Counted from the stretch's first letter, positions 42,192-54,124 are shown. The stretch is 64,000 nt of DNA from Gracilaria gracilis (GCA_030374805.1 JARGSG010000220.1:42220-106219); one strand, 5' to 3'. The notes: generated by a model not told the origin, from the letters alone. Made by a program: numbers and translations.

Positions 42192-43950
42192 ATGTCTCGG
42201 AAACCGTCTGAGACGGAAGCTGCGGATACTCGCAGTCGTTCCCACAGGGGTGGTGTGGCTTGGGATGATCGGTTCATTTCACGCATCCACAGGCGTGCTG
42301 GCTCCACCCTTGGTGTGCATAATCCGTTCAAGACGTCGGGCCAACAACCGGCGCACCATACACTTCCTTTGCCCCGCTGCTTCCCCCTACTGATGGTGCT
42401 GGTTCGGCCCCGGCCGTTGCTGCCACAGCTCCGTCTGCTACGGCTACACCCGCGGCCGCGGTGGTTCAGCCCCATCGGGAGAAGGACAACACCCTCCAGG
42501 GTACAACTCTGGACGAGCATTTGCCTCAGCTGCGCACTTCTCACAACCCCCTTGTAGGGGTGGTCAACATTCTACGCCAACAGGCGGAAGACTCTCCTGC
42601 AACGGGTGTTTCTGAAGATCTCCGTACATTACGGTCCGACGTCAACAAAATGTTGGAGTGCTTTGGTCAACCCTCCACCTTCATAGAAGGAATTCAGAAC
42701 CGATTTGATCGTGTAAGGGAGTGCCTTGGGATTCTGGAAAAAACCACTCCTATGGATGTTGCCACTCCAGCGGAGCCGGTCACTGTATCGCACAGGGCCA
42801 AGAACTCAGCACGCGAGAAGAACCGCCACAGGCGGAAGGACCAACAAGACGATCAGGGCTCAGACTCGTCGACTTCGTCGGATGCGGACATGAACAATTC
42901 GGACAATGCTGACTGGTCAGATTCGTCGTCTGACGAAGACCGTGCTATACGGGCGTCACGCTCTAAGCGGTCTGCAGTCACGCAAGGTGCGGTTCGTGCT
43001 CGTACAAAAGGACGGAAGCACGCGGGCTTGAAAGTCCTGAAGCCCACCAACCCTCTCTACGAGAAGCTGTTGTCATACGGTATTACCGTTTGGAAGACTC
43101 CTCTTTGGATCGAACACCCCGTGGTACAGGCAAGGTGAAGGACTGCATCAAACGAATGCAGCTCTCGCTTTGCAACCAGTTGCTTACTGGAGAAGACTCA
43201 ATCTTGGTGCTAGATTTTCTCGCCCGCTTCGTCGTGGAAGCCGATATACTCGGGATGAATGAGGGACAGGCCTACATTGCCTTACCGTATTTCTTACGTG
43301 GTGTGGCCGAGGACCAGTATCACTCTGTAAGAGGTTCTTCGCGTGCCTCCGAAGGAAGGGCTACTTGCTGGCCCGAGGCGGTGCAATACCTGCTACGCTC
43401 ATACGCCACGAATGGTACCATTCAGTGGTCGATACTCGCTTTGCGAGACATACTTCAACGCTCAGGCGAGACGGAAACCGATTTTTCGGTACGCATGAAC
43501 AAGGCCTTCCGCCGTTGTGGTCATGTCTATCCCGCTACAGAGCGTTGTACGATGTTCATCGACAGACGTGACCCGGCTATCCGGACTTTGGTCGCCCGCT
43601 ATCGCGAGGACAGGAGCAAGATCACCTACCTGGAGCTCATCCAGTATGCAAGAGCCCAAGGTGACTCCCTCCGCGCCAGAGTTCCGAGTACTCGGTCTAG
43701 GTCCGCCAAGGCGTTGTTGGTGGAAATGAAATCCCCATCTCTCTCGCTCGTCGCGGATGATGCACCTCCGAAGGAGAACGATAATGTCCAGCTCGCCCAC
43801 GGCGAGATCGCCTCCATTCCGACAACGGAACTTCCGTCGACGACGGACGCCTCCTTCGAGACCGCTCAGGAAGGCACCGTGCTTTATGCCGATGCCCCAC
43901 GAGTTCGCGGGCCTTACATCCCGTACTCGAATGGAGGGACCCGCTTTTAA
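42192..43950 (+). pseudogene. Gypsy-3 Gag
   Basis: ATG at 42192, 120 bp after the 5' LTR, begins M-S-R-K-P-S-E-T-E-A-A-D. The frame shifts near 42470 and again near 43090-43138. Blocks 42461-43138 (acidic Ser/Asp-rich stretch and basic patch) and 43090-43950 (capsid-like, with Q-R-S-G-E-T-E-T-D-F-S-V-R-M-N-K-A-F) complete the protein. About 580 residues in all, long for a gypsy Gag. Frameshifts make it non-functional. Confidence 0.8.
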
Positions 43951-44031
43951 CGACCAGGATGGCAGGACACCCGCCCAGCGGGACGTTTCACGAATAACCG
44001 GAGTGGACCCCTTCGACAGGGTAGGCAAGCA

Positions 44032-45606
44032 TTGATAGCGCTAATATGCCATCTCTGCTATACCCATGGTCACACGTCACCCCGGTACCTCCTCTCCCTG
44101 AAAGACCTGGACAAGGTGACGGTGAACTATGAGGCCCTCACTCCAGAGGAGAAGTGTCCCGTCCCAATGACGTCGTATCTCCGTGCCGAGACGGACTTCG
44201 CCCACGTCGTACTGACAGCGCCGACATACCAGCGTGCTCCGGCACAGCCGGCTTATCTGGTAGCACCGGTACACCGCGTCGTAAACGATCCAAACACCGC
44301 TGTTGCGGGATCCCGAGGCCAACGTGCCCAAGGACTCGTGGTCGAGGAACCTGACCAACCGCCGCAGGCGGAAGTCCAGGGAAACTAAACGAGGGAGTCT
44401 CCCATTCAGGAGAGAAGTCCTCAGAGCAGAGGCTGCTGACGTCCGAGGCGTCGCCGCCTCGCTCCCCGGTGAAGATCGTTTCGAAGAAAGACACCGCTGA
44501 CGCGGACTCGGAACACTTGGGTGTTCTCCGTCGACCGTGGGTACGGGTAAAGAAAAACCGGTTCCCGGATAGAGTCCTCGTAATGGCCAAGCGTAACTAT
44601 AAAGTTTACGCCGACCTTGGCCTCAGTACCCAGTTTATGGTGCGCATTCTCAAAGTATTAGACACCTGTGCAGGGCCGAACTTCATCGTGGAGTCCCTTC
44701 TGCCACCGCTTGTGCGGACACGTATTCGCCGCGAAGCGACGCCAGAAGTCGCCGACGCAAATAACAACCCGTTAGCAACGGTGGGAACAATCGAGTTAGT
44801 CGTGCGTTTGGGGACCTCCGTGGTCAAGCTCGACTTTGTGGTATGTCGGTCATTGGGTGCCCCAGTTATTTTGGGATTTGATTACTGCGACAGATTCGTC
44901 GACGCAATCAGACCCCGCCTCAGGCGTATGGAATTCGAGGACGTTTCGTCGGTCCCAATAGTTCGTCGTCCGCTGAAGCGTGCATCGAGGAAACAAGTTC
45001 CACTACCTGCTGCGCAGGAACCACCACCCGCGACTCGCGAGTCCACGAAACTCCGCGTTGCAGCGTCGGTATGCATTCCACCAGAATCCCAAAGTGATGG
45101 TGCAGGTCCATTCCCGTCAAAACGGTCTTCGGGTTATTCAACTCATTCCCTCTTTGTACGAGAAGTATCATCTCGCAGTTGCGAACGGTGTTGCACAGGT
45201 GACACCGGATGCTCCTTTTCGGATACTTGTTGCCAATCTTGGCAACAACCCCCAGTATCTGGTAAAGAACCAAGTCATTGGATCGGTCACACCGCACCCA
45301 CTCGCGATGCTCCCGACCCGAGTAACGGCTGCCGATGTTCTCGATTTGGTTTCCTCAAAAGAGGGCGACAATCCGGGATGCCCCGATGTTCCGTCTAAGG
45401 AGGGGGAGGATACTCCCGTTTCAACTTTCGTCTCAACGGATAAATTGCCGAGTGACTCGGAAACCGCGCCTGTGTCTGCATCCGATACGGAGAAACATGG
45501 CCCAACGAGCTATGACCGGATTGATCCCGTGAAGGCTCTTGAGGAGCTCGATCTCGGCGACGTGTCGGAATCACACCGTGAACGTCTGAGAGACATGTTA
45601 CGGTAA
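44032..45606 (+). pseudogene. Gypsy-3 zinc knuckle, protease and linker
   Basis: Starts with C-H-L-C-Y-T-H-G-H-T-S-P-R-Y, a C-x2-C-x4-H-x4-C knuckle whose last Cys is now Tyr. The protease block (44469 on) has L-D-T-C-A-G-P-N-F-I and I-L-G-F-D-Y, a variant D-T-C-A-G active site. After a frameshift near 45000 the linker runs L-I-P-S-L-Y-E-K-Y-H-L-A-V-A-N-G-V and D-V-S-E-S-H-R-E-R-L to 45606, the point where RT should start. Confidence 0.82.
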
Positions 45607-46100
45607 TTTACCCCAATTTGGGATGGATCTCTTGGTGAGATAAACGCAACGGAACACCGGATTGATTTGCTACCGGACGCGCGACCCAAAACCCGGACTA
45701 CAGTACTCCGTTGACAAGGATTCGAGCGACTATCAAGTGGGTTCCGCTCTTTTCCAAACCATCCCCGAAGGGGAACGTGAGCCCATTGGTTCCTGGTCCC
45801 GTTCGCTCAACGTTCATGAACGAAATTGCTCCGTTTCGGAGAAAGAGTGCCTCGCCGTTGTGTGGGCTCTGGAAACTCTTCGCCCCTATCTTATGGGTGT
45901 GTAATCTACCGTGTATACGGATCATTCTTCGCTGAGGTGGTTAATGAACATCTCCGACCCGTCGGGACGCCTCATGCGATGGAGGCTTTGCCTAGCGGAA
46001 TTCGACTTTCAAGTCGTGTATAAGGAAGGAGCGTTGAACACGCAAGCCGACGCCCTGTCGAGATTACCAAGGAATGGGAAAGCCCTCCCCTCGGGAGACG
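45607..46100 (+). pseudogene. Gypsy-3 RT remnant and RNase H
   Basis: W-D-G-S-L-G-E-I-N-A-T-E-H-R-I-D-L-L-P-D-A-R-P is the usual lead-in to gypsy RT, but at about 45681-45705 it jumps directly to L-Q-Y-S-V-D-K-D-S-S-D-Y-Q-V-G, the start of RNase H. All RT motifs, including the x-x-D-D box, are absent, about 0.6-0.7 kb. RNase H is otherwise recognisable (S-E-K-E-C-L-A-V-V-W-A-L, T-D-H-S-S-L-R-W-L, Q-A-D-A-L-S-R-L) with one TAA at 45902-45904. Confidence 0.88.
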
Positions 46101-48965
46101 GTGAGATCCCTTGTTTCGTCGCTGACGAGGTGGACACGGAAGATCCAGAAGGTGAACTCGACATTTGGCCAGAAGACTGGGAATTCGACGATGAATTGGA
46201 CGAACTACTCGTGGCAAACGAGAATGAGGCTGGCAAGCCCCTACCCGGGAATTTTGTCCCGGTAACACCGGATGAAATGATCCGAGAACAACACGGCGAC
46301 CCGTTCTGCGTGCGCATTCGTGCCCGTTTAAACGGAGGTGCAAGCCTCCCATTTGAGGTTAATAACGTCGGCTGTCTTGTTAGAACGGTCGAGTCTAACC
46401 CACAAATGGTGGTGCTTCACACGCTGCAGGCGCGGGTACTCCACCTGTCGCATTACGCGAGGTTGAGCGGCCACGCGGGTGGACGAAAGTTATACTTAAC
46501 CGTGCGAAGGGACTTTTACTGGCCCGCCAGGGCGGTCGATTGCTACGCAACGGTGCGGTTCTGCACTGAGTGCGCGAAAAACCGGGTTAAACTCCGGAGG
46601 AACTCAAAGAAGATGAGTTTATTCCCCGCAAGGGCGCCCCTCGAGTTTCTCGCAATCCATATAATCGGACCCCTCCCGACGACCCGGAGAGGTCACAAGT
46701 TCTTGCTCGTAATAACGGATCGTTTCTCGAAACTGGTTCGCGCTGTCCCTCTGAAGAGGATCACCGCTTTCACGGTAGCCCAGGCCTTCGTGAAGCACTG
46801 GATTTTCGTCTACGGCCCGCCGGGTCAGGTACTCTCCGATAACGGGAAACAGTTCGCATCGCGATTCTTCCAGGATGTATGTCGCATCCTGGATGTAAAG
46901 AACCTGTTCACTACAACCTACCATCCCCAGTGTAATGGGCAAGTCGAACGGTTCAACCGGACGACGCTAGCATCTCTCCGTTCTTACGTGGCTGATCGCC
47001 CAAAGACATGGGACCTGTACACTGACGCGCTGACGTTCGCGTACAACACGCAGGTACATAGAATTACCGGTGTTTCACCGTTCCAGTTATTACTCTACCG
47101 TACGCCCCCGCCTGTGGTGTTGGAATCACAGCCTACGGTGGGTAATTTCCACTCTGTGGGTGACTACCACCAGAAATGGAAGCAATGGCTATCCAAGTTG
47201 GTACCCGCCACTCGCCAATCCATGGCGAGGGCTCAAGTTGCTTACAAGCTTGATATCGATTCTCGCTTGCGAAGAAGCAACACACGCCAGTTAAGGCGGG
47301 TACCTACGTATTCGTACGGAAGGTACACTATAACCCTGATAGGGAAAAACGCCATAAGCTCTCGCCCGTGGCGGATGGACCATTCAAGGTAATCTCCGTC
47401 GCGGAGGACACAGTGGTACCGGAAATCAAGGACGCGCATGAGTGGATCTCCCGCGATCGCGTGGTCTTGGCCCCACCACCATCGTTTGAGGTCGTGCTGG
47501 CACCTGCTAGCCCCGTGTCTACGGAATCAACAACCCCCGAAACAATCGTGCTGAATCGCCTGCTGATTCTACCACACCCGAACCGGGGACTGTCAGACCT
47601 ACCGATGGAATCGGATACACCGATGATATCGGAAAAAACTGTCGGCCAGAATGGCCATTCTTCTATTCAACCCCCTCGCAGGAGTCCTACCCACGTAGCG
47701 GAACGCCCTACCCCATCTCCCGCCGCTCCGTCTAAGGAGGGGGAGGAGGTCACTTCTGCCGAAGGTAATCCGCCGTCGCGACGGGAAGAAGACATCCGTG
47801 GTACACGGCAGGCTGTTGCCACACCGGAAATCCCGTCAGACATGCCGCTTCAGACGCGTGAACCCAGCGCTCCCGTTTTTTAGGCCCGAATACGGAAACC
47901 ATAACCACGCCACAATCGGAGGAGCTACACGCTGAGGCGGACAAAACAACCGCATCCTCGCCCAAGGCGAAGCGGGATCGTGTCCGGGTACCAGCTCAGC
48001 TGGGCGGTAAGGAACCAACCCCACCGGGGACGGCTACGAACAATCGGTCGCACGCGCCCACCGCAGCGGCGGACGCGGCGCTGAAACCCACCGCAGGACG
48101 CGGGATGGCAACCCCTGTACAAAGGGAGGACGACACCGCAAAGCCACGCACGGTTGCGGAAGTACCAAGTGTCTCGGTAGACCCTGGCATCGTCGCCATA
48201 CGGAAACCGGTCACCCGGGATGATGTTCGCGTCATGGACGGTGAGGACACGCCATTCGAGGCGGAAATTCCCCAAGTAATGGGTGCGGCTCGCGCTGCAC
48301 CCAGTACTGCTGGAAGTCCCACCAAGATCCCTGAGTCACCGGAAGTAACCGTTGGGAACGGATCGCCACGGCGCCGCCACTTGGCACGCGCCGAAATGGA
48401 CACCCTGTCCAGGGAGGCGGATGGCCCCACGGTGCCCCCCGGCGACCGGCCGGTGAAGTCACGTGCATGTACGAAAGGCGCGCGTGGCTCTGCATCACTG
48501 GCAGCGCAACGCAGGAAAGCCGCGACGAGCTCGTCGGAACCACCTTCGGTACGGGTTGAATCACGCAGACTCGCGGTTTGCCCCGATGCACGCAGATTTG
48601 CGGTACGCTCTCCGGTACGCACACCAGAACACCCACCTCCACAGAGGACCACTCGGTCAACCGCGACGATCGTATCGATACCCGATTCGGGAAATTCCCC
48701 TTCGCAGGGCGATGAGCGCAGAGCCGTGACGAGGACTCGGCAAGGCCGGGAGGTGTACTTACAAGAGTACATCGTCGACCGAATTGTCGGGCATTCCTGG
48801 AATCAGGAGGGTATGCTACGCTACCACGTCAGTTGGTACGGGTGTGATCCGGCTCAGGCCACCGCCGAGCCGATCGAGCATCTCCCACGTTCAAAAGTGG
48901 CTCAGTATCACCGTCGAACGCCAACAGTCCCACCAGGTACGCTGGGAAGTGCCCAAGTGGGATGA
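46101..48965 (+). pseudogene. Gypsy-3 integrase and chromodomain
   Basis: Open to 47392. The zinc finger (H-L-S-H-Y, C-T-E-C) and core are preserved, except that the first catalytic Asp is His (F-L-A-I-H-I-I-G; codon 46658-46660). The second Asp (L-S-D-N-G) and the Glu (G-Q-V-E-R-F-N) remain. A frameshift near 47370 leads into a Pro/Ser/Glu-rich spacer (47368-47883), another frameshift, and a long basic/Pro-rich tail (48105-48965). The tail ends in a chromodomain (E-Y-I-V-D-R-I-V-G-H, Y-H-V-S-W-Y-G, A-E-P-I-E-H-L). Confidence 0.88.
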
Positions 48966-49272
48966 GAGAGAACCGTGGAAACGGGAAGAGTTGAAGATGA
49001 AAAATACACGTCATGGACGGGAAGAGATCACCGCTCATGCGCTGGTACTCCGACCATGGTCGTGCATAATGTTTCGCGAACATACTCGAGGGGTTTTTCA
49101 CCCAGCTTGCTGTTCATTACGTGGCAAGCACGGTTTTCCCTGTCGGAAGGGTGTGCATGTCCGCGCGCACCGCGTTAAATAGCCGGTTCACTACCGATGA
49201 CGATAAGAACACGTCATAGACGGAAGGAACCCACAAGCAGGTAGTTTTTATTTCTACTATTCGGACCCAGTC

Positions 49273-51105
49273 TTACTGGTTATGGTCACTCCCCTCGTTC
49301 GGACGCTGCCCGCCGCCGAGGCGCCGCGCCAGAGCTTCCTGCATAGCGGATAAGTCGCTGGTCCCCGTATCGGCGCCGAGCCCCACCTCTCGGAGGAACT
49401 GCGCGATGACGGCACCGGGATTCTCACCCGTCTGGGGAGTCTTTCCGGCAGCCACCGTGGAAGTCGGAACAGCCAAAGCTGACGCCGACGCCGCAGCAGG
49501 AGGCTCAGACTCCTGTGGAACAGGTTCGTCACCCTCCGGAGAAGTGCCGACAACCATCGCGTCGTCATCACCGCCCGCCGCGTCGAATGCGTTATCCAAC
49601 ATGGGTTCATTTTCCCCGCTGGAGCGTTAATAATCGTCCGAGTCGACGAACCCAATCGAATGACTGTATGGGATTTCCCTCGGAGCATTCCGGAGTTTGG
49701 CCGCTTCACCAGCGGAAATCTCCCGTTGTTCCCACGGATCGAAGTACACGAAATCCCCCGCCAAGGCGGTATTGTGCCCCAGACCTGGGCAATGTCCGCC
49801 GCCACCGGTGAGCCGGCCACTCTGCCCGATCTGGACCACTTTCCAGTCATTACTGTCGATATAGTCGAGTAGTTCGAGGACTTCTTCGACGTTGGCCTGA
49901 GCCCCAAGGGGGATGGTTATGTCGAGTTGACGGATACCGGCCCGCACGCGCGGAGGAAGGAACCACAATCTGCACTGGTCATAATCCTCGCTATGGATGT
50001 ACGCCGCAGCGCGGGCGGCCAACTCGGTGACTAAAACCGACCGAAGCCCGCTACGCGGATCCGTAAGGAGGTATGACCCTAAATAGGTTAACACCGGGGG
50101 CAGCTCTATGTAACACCCCCGCCATGTCTCGAACTGAGCCCACCAGGCTGGCAGAGGGGCGTACCGACCTTGTCGGTGAGCGGGAGCAATACGCTCCACC
50201 TCCACGTTTTGATACGGAACGAAGTACCCGAACCGGGAGCGGCAGCGGCGCTCAAAGCGGATGAATTCCGGAAGGAAGAAGGACCGATAACGACGCGCGA
50301 GATAGTGAAATTCGGCCCGAATGATCGGTGGTTGCCAGCACAAGGCTTCTTGCCGGGCAACGGGAAATCCCCGGCAAGCAAAGGTTTCCAACGGCGACAG
50401 CCGGTCGCAATAGCTCATCTCCCCGCGGGTGCGGTACTGCTCGATGTCGAACCTCATCTCTTGTGGGTTGAGGAACTCGAACGGAGCCCGACTCTGCCGT
50501 TGGTGTCCAATCCGCCCCAGCTCGGCGTGAGCCTGAGCTCGGGACTCGCCCGCATAGCGTAGAACCTGGTGTGCAGGTACGGCAACGTGCCGGCGCCAAT
50601 CCCACGAAGTGGTGAGGATAGCCGGCGGGTCCCTGGGAAGGCGCTCATTGCCGTCGACGTACTGAAAAATCAGCTCGTCTTCGAACACCGAGATCGGGTG
50701 GAACCACGGCGGAAGCCGGAGGCGCATAGCCTGTTGCCGATTGTTCGGGTTGGGCCCCACGAGGGAGTCGTAGGACGGCCAATCGCCGCCCGCCCCGGAG
50801 CCGGTTGAAGCCCCAACTTGGGAAGGGATCGCCACCGTCCCGGACGGTTGTCCCTGGTTCGCACCAGTCTGTTGCCCGCCTTGCGGTAAGGGAACGGAAC
50901 GGAATCCGGTGACCCCCCCTGTGTAGGGTTGCTGATTGCCACTCATGGTGAGGTCCATGACGAGAGTCGAAGGAGGGAGGTAGTTGGTAACCGAGGTGTC
51001 GGGAGTAGATGCTGGAGCAATGGTAACTGCGGGTGCAGGAGTGTGCGTTGATGGAGAACGAGGAGTTGCCGGTGAGCTGGGAGAGGGCGTGCTTTTATCC
51101 TCCAT
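49273..51105 (-). pseudogene. Long antisense reading frame inside Gypsy-3
   Basis: On the strand opposite to gag-pol. ATG at 51105, 57 bp inside the 3' LTR boundary, opens 492 codons to TAA at 49627-49629. The same frame resumes after eight codons with ATG 49602 for another 109 codons to 49273. It is one frame of about 610 codons with one stop. The N-terminal ~100 residues are Pro/Ser/Thr/Gly-rich (S-P-S-S-P-A-T-P). The middle is Arg/aromatic-rich and compact (R-R-Y-R-S-F-F-L-P-E-F-I-R-F-E-R-R). The C-terminal piece is acidic and Ala-rich. I recognise no domain. The sense strand here has no pol coding, so it is not a shadow of pol. Extra antisense ORFs at this place are known in some plant gypsy lineages. 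Confidence 0.6.
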
Positions 51106-51161
51106 GGTTGCCGCCGTCGTTTCCCTCTGTGAGGTGATACTTCCGCCTAAGGTGAAGGATA

Positions 51162-51927
51162 TGTAGTGCAACGCCCTCTGATGGAGGTTTCTGACCACTT
51201 ACTCATATTCCGACATGTCGGACGGGTGCTCCCAATATGAGTATATGAATAGTAACAACCACTGTACTGGGAAGGACATGTGGACACGGTTGAGCCGGGA
51301 GGTTTGCCACGTACACGTGGGACGGGCGCCAAGGCGCGTGGGTAATTACCACTGTGCGTGGGCCTAATTTAGTTATTTTATTTAATTACTTGTTGGCGCG
51401 AGCTCACTACTTAGCATGGCGGCGACCTCGCCGCCATGCACAGTAAAGTTCTCCAACAAGGGTTGGCTCTATACTTCTTCGCCTTCTGCGGTCATCGACT
51501 TCTTCCAAGAGAGAGGCTCCGTTGCCTACGGGTAGTGTATCCTCCCTGCGTCACCTAACAGTACCCATTCTTGGGAGTGTTCTCCGCTTGTGTCGCGTTT
51601 GACCCTGTACAGGGATAACCCCGGTGTTTACCGTAGCCTTTTTGCTCTTTCCTCCTTCTTCTTCTCTTCATCCCTCGCTCTCGCGGATTACTTTTCCATT
51701 TTCCCACTTCCGTGGAATCGTGCCTCTCTCGAGGACCAGTTCACCCACACACGTGGTGCCAACACCGATTCTTTCTCAACTCTCTACGCCCGTCGTGACG
51801 GCTTGGCCTCCGCTTACACTCGACTTCGTCGTGCCTTGCAAGAGAGGCTCTGTCTCCTGACTACTTTCCTACGTAGAAAGATCTAGGACGTCTTCGTGGT
51901 GTCTTTCCGCCTCTGGCGTTGCACTAA
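51162..51927 (+). repeat. Gypsy-3 3' LTR
   Basis: About 766 bp starting TGTAGTGCAACGCCC and ending GGCGTTGCACTA, the last bases changed. Well diverged from the 5' copy. The preceding AAGGTGAAGGA is a plausible polypurine tract. Confidence 0.9.
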
Positions 51928-52135
51928 AGTAAATGATATTGTCCGTACTGACGTATCACCAAGGTACTGTTCATATTTTGTAGTTTGAACGAAAATTAGA
52001 AAACATTGAAATAAAAAATCCTCCTTGAAGAAAGAGGAGGCCTAAATAAATTTTGTCTTAGTATTTTTGGTCACCATAAAGCTAGGTAAAACACCCCAGT
52101 GAAAACCAAATATAGCTGTGGGCCAACATCATAGA

Positions 52136-52372
52136 ATGAATCATCCCATGAACACTACCATCAGTAATGAACGTCTTGATCGAAAGGTGTTTAAGGGAAT
52201 AAATCGCAAGAGCTCCTACACCGGTATGCCGATGTTGCAGTGGAACAAAACTCTGTTTGAACTATGTGAGTTGCATAACGTTAACTGGGCAAAATCGGGG
52301 TACAACAAGCTGAGCAATTTAAATATTTGCGTTTTCCTTGCATGGTACCAGCGAGTGTTCCATGTTAGTTAA
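52136..52372 (+). CDS. Hypothetical protein, 78 codons
   Basis: ATG at 52136, M-N-H-P-M-N-T-T-I-S-N-E-R-L-D-R-K-V-F-K. Balanced composition with three Trp and two Cys. No signal peptide and no family recognised. Lies between Gypsy-3 and Gypsy-4 with another small ORF just downstream, so both may be parts of one host gene with a frameshift or intron. Confidence 0.3.
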   Translation: MNHPMNTTISNERLDRKVFKGINRKSSYTGMPMLQWNKTLFELCELHNVNWAKSGYNKLSNLNICVFLAWYQRVFHVS

Positions 52373-52393
52373 CACTGTGCTGAAATATATAGA

Positions 52394-52624
52394 ATGGAAA
52401 AGCTGAATTCTGATTGTATGAATGGATTGGAACTCAGTGGATGTGATGTAATCGCAAGAGGTCTGTGTCCGAACGACGGACTTACTCCGGAAGACGAAGC
52501 TGGCTTTGCAGCTGAGATTGTGGAGAAAGCCAAATATGGTTTCATTTCGATTGTGAGCACGAGCAATTGGAAGTATGTTTGCCTGTTGTCTACCAAAACG
52601 CTACCCCTCCAGCGATTCCGCTGA
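52394..52624 (+). CDS. Hypothetical protein, 76 codons
   Basis: ATG at 52394. Contains D-G-L-T-P-E-D-E-A-G-F-A-A-E-I-V-E-K-A-K-Y-G, a natural-looking helical segment, and ends at TGA 52622-52624, immediately before the GCACC target copy of Gypsy-4. Not recognised. Possibly a host gene whose 3' flank was hit by Gypsy-4. Confidence 0.35.
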   Translation: MEKLNSDCMNGLELSGCDVIARGLCPNDGLTPEDEAGFAAEIVEKAKYGFISIVSTSNWKYVCLLSTKTLPLQRFR

Positions 52625-52629
52625 GCACC

Positions 52630-52890
52630 TGTGCGCTTGTGTGGTTGCAATGCGCAAGAGGGGTGCTGAGTGTTGAGGTCCGATGCCTCTGATTTTACTG
52701 AAGAGGAAGAGATGTGGGGTCTTACGTACACCACTGCTGATGTTTTCTGCTTCACAAAACTACTAAACTACACTAGGTAGGAGATGATGCCACGCGAGCG
52801 TGGGTGCAGTAATCTTTGGTGGAGCTATAGGTTTTGAAGTGGATGTCTATATCTACTACGGTGCCGAATTGGATGCTTTCATCCACTAAA
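52630..52890 (-). repeat. Gypsy-4 3' LTR
   Basis: TGTGCGCTTG...ATCCACTAAA, matching 57647-57907. The last bases differ from the expected CTACA. Confidence 0.9.
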
Positions 52891-52900
52891 CTCCCCTCCT

Positions 52901-54124
52901 TCAAAGGCCGAGCGCCGCTTTTGCTTCTTCAGCCAGATCGGCGGATGGGGTTTTGCGACGAAGAAGTTTCTGCAGCAAAACTGGAACGTTCTTGTAGATC
53001 TGTTCGAGAAACTCCAAAGTGTCCTCTGCCTGGTCAAGACCTTTACTGCGAACGGGTACCGGTAGTCCTTCCTTGCTCTCCACCAACTTAAGTGAACATC
53101 CTACGGGCATGCTGGTCTCAGAGGAGAGGATGTGAGACAAAATTGCTTCATTGTTCAAGGATGCGTCATGGTAGAACTTCAACCGAGATCCATCTATGTT
53201 TTTAAGCGGTCCGTTCTTGAGATCCTCGACTTGATACACGTAGTCCAAAAGTGCCTTAACAAATCGGTGTGGTTCTCTCCAACGTAACTCGAGCTTCTCC
53301 CCTGCCGTAAAGTCATCCCTTGCCACCCATACAAAATCTCCTTTCTTGAACTTGGCTAGCTTGCCCTTCGAAGCCCTTTCTCTCCACTTCTATCTCTTGT
53401 TCTGTAGCGCATTGTGCACTAAGTGGTGCAATTCCGACATCAAGGCCTGCAGAGCGTCCATGTTGGTGCTGCTCTCTAGGCGCGCTGCGTGAATGTTGAC
53501 AGGCTTTTCAGTAGATGTGCGAAGGAAAGTGGAGATTGGAGGAGTAGGTTTGAGACCCATGAATGCGGTTATTGGTGCAGTGTTGCTGCGATGAGACGAC
53601 GGCGTGTTGTTCAAAATGCTCTGGATGATGGGGGTGCGATCGGGCCATTCTTTGAAATCCATTTGATACTCGGACGTCAACGCCCGAAGTGTTTGAATGA
53701 GTTCTTTGCCAAGTCGTTCCACTGCGCCGTTGTTCCATGGTGTGTAGGGGAGCGTAAAATGATGCGGAACGCGAAGATACTTCTAAGTTTTCCTGATGGT
53801 CTCGTTCTTGAAGTGCGTTGGTCCATCGGACATCAAACCCTGCGGAACATTAAAGGCAGCGCACCAGTCTACGATTGAAAGCGCTGCATTGCCCGATGTC
53901 GTTCCTGAGGTAGGAAAGAACCACTTGTAGTCGGATTGATCATCTCGGAGTATGAGAATGTATTTAGACCCTACATGGTTTGGTCCAGTTTCAATGTAGT
54001 CAAGCTGGAGAAGGTCGTTTGGCTCTGACCCATGCAGTACCAGACCAAATGGACGTGGAACTTTCTCACCTCCAGTGGTTGAAATACAGTGGATGCAGGC
54101 ATCTACAAAATCCTGAATGTCTTT
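52901..54124 (-). pseudogene. Gypsy-4 integrase and chromodomain-like end
   Basis: Same frame as RT. After a TAG at about 54127 it reads C-I-H-C (zinc-finger end), then L-Q-L-D-Y, M-S-D-G-P and G-A-V-E-R-L as the catalytic triad. A second TAG lies near 53787 and a third near 53392. The C-terminal block (52901-53326) has a beta-rich domain and a weak chromodomain-like tail (V-P-V-R-S-K-G-L, then D-T-L-E-F-L). All three stops are TAG followed by AA, as expected from CAG to TAG changes. Confidence 0.88.

Larger units (their letters stand above)
40502..51927 (+). mobile_element. Gypsy-3: old Ty3/gypsy element lacking RT
   Basis: Plus-strand element of 11.4 kb with TGTAGTGCAACG...CGTTGCACTACA LTRs: 5' at 40502-42071 with an inverted solo LTR inside, 3' at 51162-51927. 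Coding blocks appear in the order gag, zinc knuckle, protease, linker, RNase H, integrase, long Pro/Ser-rich spacer, chromodomain. The RT domain is missing. Many frameshifts and clearly diverged LTRs mark it as old. A long antisense reading frame lies between the chromodomain and the 3' LTR. No target duplication is found: TCAAA precedes the 5' LTR, and the 3' LTR end is altered (CACTAAAG). Confidence 0.93.

Noticed and set aside
49257-49907. Minus-strand 216-codon frame in another phase over the antisense ORF
   Set aside because: Arg/Ser-rich composition typical of an off-frame reading of GC-rich coding DNA; it overlaps the better-supported antisense frame.
40497-51932. Target-site duplication for Gypsy-3
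   Set aside because: TCAAA precedes the 5' LTR and AAGTA follows the altered 3' LTR end; no convincing match.
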